This document shows, one piece after another, positions 25,301 through 35,530 of a stretch of DNA of 64,000 bases (its first letter is position 1; every line of letters begins with the position of its first letter). Source of the DNA: Arenicola marina (lineage: Eukaryota > Annelida > Polychaeta > Arenicolidae); NCBI GenBank assembly GCA_964019135.1, contig OZ025248.1, positions 68,764,119 through 68,828,118 of the forward strand. The letters are read 5' to 3'. Below the pieces are notes generated by a model. It ran no database searches and was not told the DNA's origin. It worked only from the letters and a program-made list of their open reading frames with translations. The position numbers were made by a program, and so were the translations under genes.

Positions 25301-28300
25301 TAAAAGGTTAACACCATAATTACCTGAACACCTAAAGGGTTAACACCATAATTACCTGAACATCTAATGGGTTCACATCATAATTACCTGAACACCTAAA
25401 AGGTTAACACCATAATTACCTGAACACCTAAAGGGTTAACACCATAATTACCTGAACATCTAATGGGTTCACATCATAATTACCTGAACACCTAAAGGGT
25501 TAACACCATAATTACCTGAACACCTAAAGGGTTAACACCATAATTACCTGAACACCTAAAGGGTTAACACCATAATTACCTGAACACCTAAAGGGTTAAC
25601 ACCATAATTACCTGAACACCCCACTTCGTCGGGCGGTCGACAGGTTTGTGTACTGGGATCGAAGTCGAGGCCAGGATCGCAGGTTTCTAGCCGCTTGTTA
25701 CAATCCAGACATTGCCAGTAGAGGGAACAGTTTCCCGGGACGGCAAAGCTGCCGTCCACGCAGGTTTGGTCCGGGTTGGTGGGACACGAGAACTCATTCT
25801 GTGCCTGGCACAAACCTAAGGAAAGAGCGGTAACAGAATACAGCAAGGATCCGATAATAAACGACATCACAAAAACATCTTAGAATACAGCAAGGATACG
25901 AAATTAAAAGACATCACAAGAACATCTCAGAATACAGCAAGGATACGAAATTAAAAGACATCACAATAAAATATCAGAATACAGCAAGGATCCGAGAATA
26001 AAAGACATTACAATAAAAAATCAGATTAAAGTAAGGATCCGAGAATAAACGAACATCTCAGAATGCAGCAACGATCCAAGAATAAAAGACATCACAATAA
26101 AATATCAGAATACAACAATGAACAGAGAATAAAGACCTCACAATAAAATATCAGAATACAACAATGAACAGAGAATAAAGACCTCACAATAAAATATCAG
26201 AATACAACAATGAACAGAGAATAAAGACCTCACAATAAAATATCAGAATACAACAATGAACAGAGAATAAAGACCTCACAATAAAATATCAGAATACAGC
26301 AACGATCCGAATAATGACATGCTGCCTCAACGTGATCTTCTACGCTTAACGTACTCAACGTGCTGTTCTACGCTTAACGTACTCAACGTGATCTTCTACG
26401 CTTAACGTACTCAACGTGATCTTCTACGCTTAACGTACTCAACGTGATCTTCTACGCTTAACGTACTCAACGTGATCTTCTACGCTTAACGTACTCAACG
26501 TGATCTTCTACGCGTAACGTACTCAACGTGATCTTCTACGCTTAACGTACTCAACGTGATCTTCTACGCTTAACGTACTCAACGTGATCTTCTACGCTTA
26601 ACGTACTCAACGTGATCTTCTACGCTTAACGTACTCAACGTGATCTTCTACGCTTAACGTACTCAACGTGATCTTCTACGCTTAACGTACTCAACGTGAT
26701 CTTCTACGCTTAACGTACTCAACGTGATCTTCTACGCTTAACGTACTCAACGTGATCTTCTACGCTTAACGTACTCAACCTGATCTTCTACGCTTAACGT
26801 ACTCAACGTGATCTTCTACGCTTAACGTACTCAACGTGATCTTCTACGCTTAACGTACTCAACGTGATCTTCTACGCGTAACGTACTCAACGTGATCTTC
26901 TACGCTTAACGTACTCAACGTGATCTTCTACGCTTAACGTACTCAACGTGATCTTCTACGCTTAACGTACTCAACGTGATCTTCTACGCTTAACGTACTC
27001 AACGTGATCTTCTACGCTTAACGTACTCAACGTGATCTTCTACGCTTAACGTACTCAACGTGATCTTCTACGCTTAACGTACTCAACGTGATCTTCTACG
27101 CGTAACGTACTCAACGTGATCTTCTACGCTTAACGTACTCAACGTGATCTTCTACGCTTAACGTACTCAACGTGATCTTCTACGCTTAACGTACTCACCG
27201 TGATCTTCTACGCTTAACGTACTCAACCTGATCTTCTACGCTTAACGTACTCAACGTGATCTTCTACGCGTAACGTACTCAACGTGATCTTCTACGCTTA
27301 ACGTACTCAACGTGATCTTCTACGCGTAACGTACTCAACGTGATCTTCTACGCTTAACGTACTCAACGTGATCTTCTACGCTTAACGTACTCAACGTGAT
27401 CTTCTACGCTTAACGTACTCAACGTGATCTTCTACGCTTAACGTACTCACCGTGATCTTCTACGCTTAACGTACTCAACCTGATCTTCTACGCTTAACGT
27501 ACTCAACGTGATCTTCTACGCGTAACGTACTCAACGTGATCTTCTACGCTTAACGTACTCACCGTGATCTTCTACGCTTAACGTACTCAACGTGATCTTC
27601 TACGCTTAACGTACTCAACCTGATCTTCTACGCTTAACGTACTCAACGTGATCTTCTACGCTTAACGTACTCAACCTGATCTTCTACGCTTAACGTACTC
27701 AACGTGATCTTCTACGCTTAACGTACTCAACGTGATCTTCTACGCTTAACGTACTCAACCTGATCTTCTACGCTTAACGTACTCAACGTGATCTTCTACG
27801 CTTAACGTACTCAACCTGATCTTCTACGCTTAACGTACTCAACGTGATCTTCTACGCTTAACGTACTCAACGTGATCTTCTACGCTTAACGTACTCAACG
27901 TGTTCTTCTACGCTTAACGTACTCAACGTGATCTTCTACGCTTAACGTACTCAACGTGATCTTCTACGCTTAACGTACTCAACGTGATCTTCTACGCTTA
28001 ACGTACTCAACGTGATCTTCTACGCGTAACGTACTCAACGTGATCTTCTACGCTTAACGTACTCAACGTGATCTTCTACGCGTAACGTACTCAACGTGAT
28101 CTTCTACGCTTAACGTACTCAACGTGATCTTCTACGCGTAACGTACTCAACGTGATCTTCTACGCTTAACGTACTCAACGTGATCTTCTACGCTTAACGT
28201 ACTCAACGTGATCTTCTACGCTTAACGTACTCAACGTGATCTTCTACGCTTAACGTACTCAACGTGATCTTCTACGCGTAACGTACTCAACGTGATCTTC

Positions 28301-30922
28301 TACGCTTAACGTACTCAACGTGATCTTCTACGCGTAACGTACTCAACGTGATCTTCTACGCTTAACGTACTCAACGTGATCTTCTACGCGTAACGTACTC
28401 AACGTGATCTTCTACGCTTAACGTACTCAACCTGATCTTCTACGCTTAACGTACTCAACGTGATCTTCTACGCCTAACGTACTCAACGTGATCTTCTACG
28501 CTTAACGTACTCACCGTGATCTTCTACGCTTAACGTACTCAACGTGCTGTTCTACGCGTAACGTACTCAACGTGATCGTCTACGCCTAACGTACTCAACC
28601 TGATCTTCTACGCTTAACGTACTCAACGTGATCTTCTACGCCTAACGTACTCAACGTGATCTTCTACGCTTGCTTAACGTACTCACCGTGATCTTCTACG
28701 CTTAACGTACTCAACGTGATCTTCTACGCGTAACGTACTCAACGTGATCTTCTACGCTTAACGTACTCACCGTGATCTTCTACGCCTAACGTACTCAACG
28801 TGATCTTCTACGCTTAACGTACTCACCGTGATCTTCTACGCTTAACGTACTCAACGTGCTGTTCTACGCGTAACGTACTCAACGTGATCTTCTACGCTTA
28901 ACGTACTCAACGTGATCTTCTACGCTTAACGTACTCAACGTGATCTTCTACGCTTAACGTACTCAACGCGCTATTCTACGCTTATCGTACTGAACGTGCT
29001 GTTTCACGCTTAACGTACTCACCGTGATCTTCTACGCTTAACGTGCTCAACGTGTTCTTCTACGCTTAACGTACTCAACGTGATCTTCTACGCCTAACGT
29101 ACTCAACGTGATCTTCTACGCTTAACGTGCTCAACGTGTTGTTATACGCTTAACGTACTCAACGTGCTGTTCTACGCGTAACGCACTCAACGTGATCTTC
29201 TACGCTTAACGTACTCAACGTGATCTTCTACGCTTAACGTACTCAACGTGATCCTCTACGCTTAACGTACTCAACGTGCTGTTCTACGCGTAACGTACTC
29301 AACGTGATCTTCTACGCTTAACGTACTCAACGTGCTGTTCTACGCGTAACGCACTCAACGTGATCTTCTACGCTTAACGTACTCAACGTGATCTTCTACG
29401 CTTAACGTACTCAACGTGATCTTCTACGCTTAACGTACTCAACGTGCTGTTCTACGCTTAACGTACTCAACGTGCTGTTCTACGCGTAATGTACTCAACG
29501 TGATCTTCTACGCTTAACGTACTCAACGTGCTGTTCTACGCGTAAAGCACTCACCGTGATCTTCTACGCTTAACGTACTCAACGTGATCTTCTACGCTTA
29601 ACGTACTCAACGTGATCTTCTACGCTTAACGTACTCAACGTGCTGTTCTACGCGTAACGTACTCAACGTGATCTTCTACGCCTAACGTACTCAACGTGAT
29701 CTTGTATGCTTAACGTACTCAACGTGATCTTATACGCGTAACGTACTCAACGTGATCTTCTACGCCTAACGTACTCAACCTGATCTTCTACGCTTAACGT
29801 ACTCAACGTGATCTTCTACGCCTAACGTACTCAACGTGATCTTCTACGCTTAACGTACTCACCGTGATCTTCTACGCTTAACGTACTCAACGTGCTGTTC
29901 TACGCGTAACGTACTCAACGTGATCTTCTACGCTTAACGTACTCAACGTGATCTTCTACGCTTAACGTACTCAACGTGATCTTCTACGCATAACGTACTC
30001 AACGCGCTCTTCTACGCTTATCGTACTGAACGTGCTGTTTCACGCTTAACGTACTCACCGTGATCTTCTACGCTTAACGTGCTCAACGTGTTCTTCTACG
30101 CTTAACGTACTCAACGTGATCTTCTACGCCTAACGTACTCAACGTGATCTTCTACGCTTAACGTGCTCAACGTGTTGTTATACGCTTAACGTGCTCAACG
30201 TGTTCTTCTACGCTTAACGTACTCAACGTGATCTTCTACGCTTAACGTACTCAACGTGATCTTCTACGCTTAACGTACTCAACGTGCTGTTCTACGCGTA
30301 ACGTACTCAACGTGATCTTCTACGCTTAACGTACTCAACGTGATCTTCTACGCCTAACGTACTCAACGTGATCTTCTACGCTTAACGTACTCAACGTGAT
30401 CTTCTACGCGTAACGTACTCAACGTGATCTTCTACGCTTAACGTACTCAACGTGATCTTCTACGCTTAACGTACTCAACGTGATCTTCTACGCGTAACGT
30501 ACTCAACGTGATCTTCTACGCTTAACGTACTCAACGTGATCTTCTACGCTTAACGTACTCAACGTGCTGTTCTACGCTTAACGTACTCAACGTGATCTTC
30601 TACGCTTAACGTACTCAACGTGATCTTCTACGCTTAACGTACTCAACGTGATCTTCTACGCGCAACGTACTCAACGTGATCTTCTACGCTTAACGTACTC
30701 AACGTGATCTTCTACGCTTAACGTACTCAACGTGATCTTCTACGCTTAACGTACTCAACGTGATCTTCTACGCGTAACGTACTCAACGTGATCTTCTACG
30801 CTTAACGTACTCAACGTGATCTTCTACGCTTAACGTACTCAACGTGCTGTTCTACGCTTAACGTACTCACCGAGAGCCAGTACGGTGAGTAGACCCCCGA
30901 GAATAACGCGTGCTGATGACAT
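18137..30922 (-). CDS. Secreted chitin-binding, mucin-stalk, triple-C1q protein (four exons, 658 aa)
   Basis: Coding exons in transcript order are 30922-30871, 25815-25612, 21269-20769 and 19356-18137. Every intron is GT-AG and in phase 1, giving 1977 nt. The protein has a signal peptide (MSSARVILGGLLTVLALGLC and on), one type-2 chitin-binding domain (residues about 28-84), a Pro/Thr-rich stalk (86-252) and three C1q domains (about 256-379, 386-512, 521-656). It should be secreted, bind chitin or a similar glycan through the N-terminal domain, and use its C1q heads, probably trimerised, for ligand recognition. The mucin-like stalk would be O-glycosylated. C1q-domain proteins are common innate immune lectins in marine invertebrates, and chitin-binding domains joined to immune domains occur in amphioxus and tunicate VCBPs; an immune role at a mucus or gut surface is inferred, not shown. 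No collagen region is present. Introns 1 and 2 each begin with an amplified copy of their own donor. Confidence 0.82.
19440..20650. repeat. 16-bp minisatellite in C1q gene intron 3 (about 70 copies)
   Basis: The unit is tgacaacctcgtcatg with an alternating tgacaaccgcgtcatg form. It occupies most of the intron between exons 3 and 4. Blocks such as the one at about 19900-19990 recur at about 20020-20110, showing higher-order duplication. The unit does not include the exon 3 donor. Confidence 0.95.
20769..21269 (-). CDS. C1q gene exon 3: Pro/Thr-rich stalk, a coding minisatellite
   Basis: It encodes residues 86-252. The core is a 17-residue (51-bp) unit, PPPEPTTAPPPPPPTTT, repeated about six times and followed by shorter PTTAPPP units. 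The acceptor is gggatgcag and the donor is gtcag|gtagtc. Both boundaries are phase 1, so skipping the exon would keep the frame. Almost uninterrupted Pro and Thr, with rare Glu, Leu, Arg and Ser, fits an O-glycosylated spacer. The unit keeps the frame, unlike most arrays nearby that contain stops in some frame. Copy number is likely to vary between alleles. Confidence 0.78.
21300..23405. repeat. 26-bp minisatellite in C1q gene intron 2 (about 81 copies)
   Basis: The unit is gataacaatatggaaggaac followed by aatggt. Open frames spanning it on the minus strand, rich in Tyr, Cys and His, are artefacts of the repeat. Confidence 0.96.
23406..24296. other. Unique part of C1q gene intron 2
   Basis: About 0.9 kb of non-repetitive sequence between two arrays. 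No phase-compatible exon was found, and the exons on each side join in phase without one. Confidence 0.45.
24297..25612 (-). repeat. 32-bp minisatellite carrying the exon 2 donor (about 40 copies)
   Basis: On the minus strand each unit contains gtgttcaggtaattatgg, the same sequence as the exon 2 to intron 2 junction (ttcag|gtaatt at 25612/25611). The first unit therefore spans the real exon end, and the others lie in tandem inside the intron. Most units retain the donor exactly. Older, more divergent units (ttccatgaac, tacctatac forms) sit at the distal end near 24.3-24.7 kb. Confidence 0.93.
25612..25815 (-). CDS. C1q gene exon 2: type-2 chitin-binding domain
   Basis: It encodes residues 18-86, both boundaries being phase 1. 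The acceptor is ctctttccttag. The domain reads SCPTNPDQTCVDGSFAVPGN to PPDEVGCS, with the six conserved cysteines of peritrophin-A/CBM14 domains (residues 36, 47, 53, 63, 76, 84) plus an extra pair (28, 56). The CDPGLDFDPSTQTC block is typical. The residues before it (QAQNEF) would be the mature N terminus after signal cleavage. Confidence 0.87.
25835..26312. repeat. Minisatellite upstream of the exon 2 acceptor
   Basis: Units of about 42-48 bp carry agaatacagcaaggatccga followed by an A-rich part ending acatcac. The four units at about 26107-26290 are nearly identical 48-bp copies (aatacaacaatgaacagaga form). On the minus strand this is the last 500 bases of intron 1, so the array covers likely branch-point territory. 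Confidence 0.9.
26316..30870 (-). repeat. 28-bp minisatellite seeded at the exon 1 donor (about 162 copies)
   Basis: The plus-strand unit is cttctacgcttaacgtactc followed by aacgtgat. On the minus strand the real exon 1 donor and what follows (gtgagtacgttaagcgtag, from 30870) matches the unit almost perfectly. Most units have gttgagtacg in its place, but about eleven read ggtgagtacg, identical to the true donor. A block near 28981 recurs 1036 bp later at 30017 (37 units), so long segments have been duplicated. Confidence 0.96.
30871..30922 (-). CDS. C1q gene exon 1: signal peptide
   Basis: ATG at 30922-30920 opens 17 codons plus one base: MSSARVILGGLLTVLAL, then a split Gly. The donor is ctcg|gtgagt. 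Joined to exon 2 it gives a standard signal peptide with likely cleavage near CQA|QN. The exon is tiny and sits at the edge of the 28-bp array. It was recognised from phase, the hydrophobic core and the strong donor. An in-frame ATG inside a repeat near 25868 was considered as an alternative start and judged less likely. Confidence 0.72.
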
Positions 30923-31162
30923 CTCGCGTGGGTATCGACACGCTGGAGTGAGAGGCACGGCAGGAACAGGGCCTCCCCCTGCTGGTCCTTCAAGAGCACG
31001 GGGATCCACCGCTCAAGGCTCTGGTCATGGCATACCGTATGTTCTCCCGAATGAGCCACCCACTCTCACTGAATCTGCCGACTGCTTGCTGACTTCTTAA
31101 TCCATGCCGCCACCTAGTGACACACCTCGTCATCACATTCACTACCATCATAATCATAATAG
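30923..31162 (-). promoter_or_regulatory. Presumed 5' flank of the C1q gene with a CTCF-like site
   Basis: No TATA box is evident. At 31106-31120 the minus strand reads tcactaggtggcggc, which fits 14 of 15 positions of the CTCF core consensus CCASYAGRKGGCRSY. An insulator or promoter role is inference. Confidence 0.35.
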
Positions 31163-31167
31163 AATAG

Positions 31168-31203
<36 letters not shown>
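31163..31203. repeat. Trinucleotide microsatellite (ATC)n
   Basis: About twelve perfect ATC repeats. Confidence 0.95.
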
Positions 31204-31296
31204 TACCCCTTCATCACCACTGTCATCACTCTTTAAGTTATGGCATTGAGCATTAACGGAATAGTATGCTATTTATTGCAAGGGGGGGGGGGGCGA

Positions 31297-31462
31297 GGGA
31301 TTCTTCGTGAACTGGGAATGGGGAAAATTATTCTTCGTGCACTGGGAATGGGGAAAATTATTATTCGTGCACTGGGAATGGGGAAAATTATTCTTCGTGC
31401 ACTGGGAATGGGGAAAATTATTCTTCGTGCACTGACAATGGGCAAGATATTTCTTCGTGCAC
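31297..31462. repeat. 30-bp tandem repeat (five copies)
   Basis: The unit is gaatggggaaaattattctt followed by cgtgcactgg. Confidence 0.92.
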
Positions 31463-32223
31463 GTAACGTAACGTAAATCATTATTAACCATTGTACATAT
31501 GCCCACCATATTTCACCCGGATGGCATTGTCGGCTAATAGCGCGCAAGTGCTAATGTTTTACCCGTTGAGTAACTAACTGTGAATAAGGAATCGCCAATT
31601 TGTATCATGCCATCCGCCCTTTCTTTCTACGCGGGGGGTTTTTCTTCCATTCACCGTGACCTGGTAATAAATAAATTTACTTTTCGGGATCTGAGAACAC
31701 GACCCCCTTGGCTCCCCCCCCCCCTGCAAATAATGATAAGCTGACATATTACGAATCATTGATGAACACGACATGCATTGGGGTATATACGGTAGGCAGT
31801 AGCTGCATATAACAGAGACAATGATAGCCATAGCGATGATAACTGGTCCTCAGACCTGGCCGAGGGACTTCAATGTACGTGACCCCGCCTTCAAGACAAA
31901 CAGGTTAAGTGCGTCAATACACAAGTTCATGGTTACCACCATAGATTGTATATTATTAATCTGTGTTGGCATTAATTTTATCGCCACCTCATGCAGTTTC
32001 TTCCTAACGCACATCAACTCGTACAAAAGATATTTCTTCTGGTACAATCCTGCATAGACCCCCCACCATCTCCGACGTGATGCGCCAATCTCTCCCCCAA
32101 TGAAGTACAGTATGTCTGTAGTATTGGGGTGTGCTCTGATCACTTGTAATCTAGCAAGCTCACTAGTAATCCCTGGGGGGGGGGGGCGGTGGGGGTGGGG
32201 GGGGGGGGGTGCGTGGATGCCCC
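31463..32223. other. Spacer ending in a G-rich tract at the gap
   Basis: No exon is supported. The tract from about 32174 to 32210 is nearly pure G and leads straight into the assembly gap. Confidence 0.4.
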
Positions 32224-32423
32224 NNNNNNNNNNNNNNNNNNNNNNNNNNNNNNNNNNNNNNNNNNNNNNNNNNNNNNNNNNNNNNNNNNNNNNNNNNNNN
32301 NNNNNNNNNNNNNNNNNNNNNNNNNNNNNNNNNNNNNNNNNNNNNNNNNNNNNNNNNNNNNNNNNNNNNNNNNNNNNNNNNNNNNNNNNNNNNNNNNNNN
32401 NNNNNNNNNNNNNNNNNNNNNNN
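32224..32423. other. Assembly gap (200 N)
   Basis: The run of N bases has the round length of a placeholder, so the true size is unknown. It is bounded by a G-rich tract on the left and lies just before the G-rich 27-bp array. Confidence 0.98.
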
Positions 32424-32455
32424 TGTCGATTTTTGACATTCACATTGTCTCATTC

Positions 32456-35400
32456 ACATGGTGGTCAGCGGGGGTGGGGTGTGGATGGTGGTCAGCGGGG
32501 GTGGGGTGGGGATGGTGGTCAGCGGGGGTGGGGTGTGGATGGTGGTCAGCGGGGGTGGGGTGTGGATGGTGGTCAGCGGGGGTGGGGTGGGGATGGTGGT
32601 CACGGGGGTGGGGTGGGGATGGTGGTCAGCGGGGGTGGGGTGTGGATGGTGGTCAGCGGGGGTGGGGTGTGGATGTTGGTCAGCGGGAGTGGGGTGTGGA
32701 TGGTGGTCAGCGGGGGTGGGGTGGGGATGGTGGTCAGCGGAGGTGGGGTGTAGATGGTGGTCAGCGGGGGTGGGGTGTGGATGGTGGTCAGCGGGGGTGG
32801 GGTGGGGATGGTGGTCAGCGGGGGTGGGGTGGGGATGGTGGTCAGCGGGGGTGGGGTGTGGATGGTGGTCAGCGGGGGTGGGGTGTGGATGGTGGTCAGC
32901 AGGGGTGGGGTGGGGATGGTGGTCAGCGGGGGTGGGGTGTAGATGGTGGTCAGCGGGGTGGTGTGGGGATGGTGGTCAGCGGGGGTGGGGTGTGGATGGT
33001 GGTCAGCGGGGGTGGGGTGGGGATGGTGGTCAGCGGGGGTGGGGTGTGGATGGTGGTCAGCGGGGGTGGGGTGGGGATGGTGGTCAGCGGGGGTGGGGTG
33101 GGGATGGTGGTCAGCGGGGGTGGGGTGTGGATGGTGGTCAGCGGGGGTGGGGTGGGGATAGTGGTCAGCGGGGGTGGGGTGGGGATGGTGGTCAGCCGGG
33201 GTGGGGTGTGGATGGTGGTCAGCCGTCGTGAGGTGTGGATGGTGGTCAGCGGGGGTGGGTGTGGATGGTGGTCAGCGGGGGTGGGGTGTGGATGGTGGTC
33301 AGCGGGGATGGGGTGTGGATGGTGATCAGCGGTCGTAGGGTGTGGATGGTGGTCAGCGGTCGTGAGGTGTGGATGGTGGTCAGCGGGGGTGGGGTGTGGT
33401 GGTGGTCAGCGGGGGTGGGGTGTGGATGGTGGTCAGCGGGGGTGGGGTGTGGATGGTGGTCAGCGGGGGTGGGGTGTGGATGGTGGTCAGCGGGGGTGGG
33501 GTGGGGATGGTGGTCAGCGGGGGTGGGGTGTGGATGTTGGTCAGCGGGAGTGGGGTGTGGATGGTGGTCAGCGGGGGTGGGGTTGGGATGGTGGTCAGCG
33601 GGGGTGGGGTGTGGATGGTGGTCGGTGGGGGTGGGGTGGGGATGGTGGTCAGCGGTCGTGGGGTGTGGATGGTGGTCAGCGGGGGTGGGGTAGGGATGGT
33701 GGTCAGCGGAGGTGGGGTGTAGATGGTGGTCAGCGGGGGTGGGGTGTGGATGGTGGTCAGCGGGGGTGGGGTGTGGATGGTGGTCAGCGGGGGTGGGGTG
33801 TGGATGGTGGTCAGCGGGGGTGGGGTGGGGATGGTAGTCAGCGGGTGGTGGTCAGCGGGGGTGGGGTGGGGATGGTGGTCAGCGGAGGTGGGGTGTAGAT
33901 GGTGGTCAGCGGGGGTGGGGTGTGGATGGTGGTCAGCGGGGGTGGGGTGGGGATGGTGGTCAGCGGGGGTGGGGTGGGGATGGTGGTCAGCGGGGGTGGG
34001 GTGTGGATGGTGGTCAGCGGGGGTGGGGTGTGGATGGTGGTCAGCGGGGGTGGGATGTGGATGGTGGTCAGCGGGGGTGGGGATGGTGGTCAGCGGTCGT
34101 GGGGTGTGGATGGTGGTCAGCGGGGGTGGGGTAGGGATGGTGGTCAGCGGAGGTGGGGTGTAGATGGTGGTCAGCGGGGGTGGGGTGTGGATGGTGGTCA
34201 GCGGGGGTGGGGTGTGGATGGTGGTCAGCGGGGGTGGGGTGTGGATGGTGGTCAGCGGGGGTGGGGTGTGGATGGTGGTCAGCGGGGGTGGGTGGGGATG
34301 GTGGTCAGCGGGGGTGGGGTGTGGATGGTGGTCAGCGGGGGTGGGGATGGTGGTCAGCGGGGGTGGGGTGGGGATGGTGGTCAGCGGGGGTGGGGTGTGG
34401 ATGGTGGTCAGTGGGGGTGGGGTGTGGATGGTGGTCAGCGGGGGTGGGGTGTGGATGGCGGTCAGCGGGGGTAGGGTGTGGATAGTGGTCAGCGGTCGTG
34501 GGGTGTGGATGGTGGTCAGCGGGGGTGGGGTGGGGATGGTGGTCAGCGGGGGTGGGGTGGGGATGGTGGTCAGCGGGGGTGGGGTGTGGATGGTGGTCAG
34601 CGGGGGTGGGGTGTGGATGTTGGTCAGCGGGAATGGGGTGTGGATGGTGGTCAGCGGGGGTGGGGTGTGGATGGTGGTCAGTGGGGGTGGGGTGTGGATG
34701 TTGGTCAGCGGGAGTGGGGTGTGGATGGTGGTCAGCGGGGGTGGGGTGGGGATGGTGGTCAGCGGGGGTGGGGTGTGGATGGTGGTCAGCGGGGGTGGGG
34801 TGTGGATGGTGGTCAGTGGGGGTGGGGTGTGGATGTTGGTCAGCGGGAGTGGGGTGTGGATGGTGGTCAGTGGGGGTGGGGTGTGGATGTTGGTCAGCGG
34901 GGGTGGGGTGTGGATGGTGGTCAGCGGGGGTGGGGTGTGGATGTTGGTCAGCGGGGGTGGGGTGTGGATGGTGGTCAGCGGGGGTGGGGTGTGGATGGTG
35001 GTCAGCGGGGGTGGGTTGTGGATGGTGGTCAGCGGGGGTGGGTTGTGGATGGTGGTCAGCGGGGGTGGGGTGTGGATGTTGGTCAGCGGGGGTTGGGTGT
35101 GGATGGTGGTCAGCGGGGGTGGGGTGTGGATGTTGGTCAGCGGGGGTGGGGTGTGGATGGTGGTCAGCGGGGGTGGGGTGTGGATGGTGGTCAGCGGGGG
35201 TGGGGTGTGGATGGTGGTCAGCGGGGGTGGGGTGTGGATGGTGGTCAGCGGGGGTGGGGTGTGGATAGTGGTCAGCGGGTGTGGGGTGTGGATAGTGGTC
35301 AGGGGTGGTGGGGTGGGGATGGTGGTCAGCGGGGGTGGGGTGGGGATGGTGGTCAGCGGGGGTGGGGTGTGGATAGTGGTCAGCGGTCGTGGGGTGTGGA

Positions 35401-35530
35401 TGGTGGTCAGCGGGGGTGGGGTGTGGATGGTGGTCAGCGGGAGTGGGGTGTGGATGGTCAGCGGGGGTGGGGTGTCAATGGTCAGCAGGGGTGGGGTGTG
35501 CATAGTCAGCGGGGGTGGGGTGTGGATGGC
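32456..35530. repeat. G-rich 27-bp minisatellite (about 114 copies)
   Basis: The unit is gtggtcagcgggggtggggt followed by gtggatg. Each unit has several G runs and could form G-quadruplexes on the plus strand. The unit length is a multiple of three, so long Gly/Val/Trp frames (plus) and Pro/Thr/His frames (minus) appear; they are artefacts. Confidence 0.97.

Noticed and set aside
24297-25612. Interstitial telomere repeats (gggtta in each unit)
   Set aside because: Only one hexamer per 32-bp unit and never in tandem.
25612-25870. ATG at about 25868 with a signal-peptide-like start (MMSFIIGSLLYS)
   Set aside because: That stretch is one unit of the intron array and is followed by a good acceptor (ctctttccttag). 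Exon 1 at 30922-30871 gives a better signal peptide in the right phase.
26316-30870. CRISPR-like array
   Set aside because: Units are contiguous without unique spacers and lie in an animal intron.
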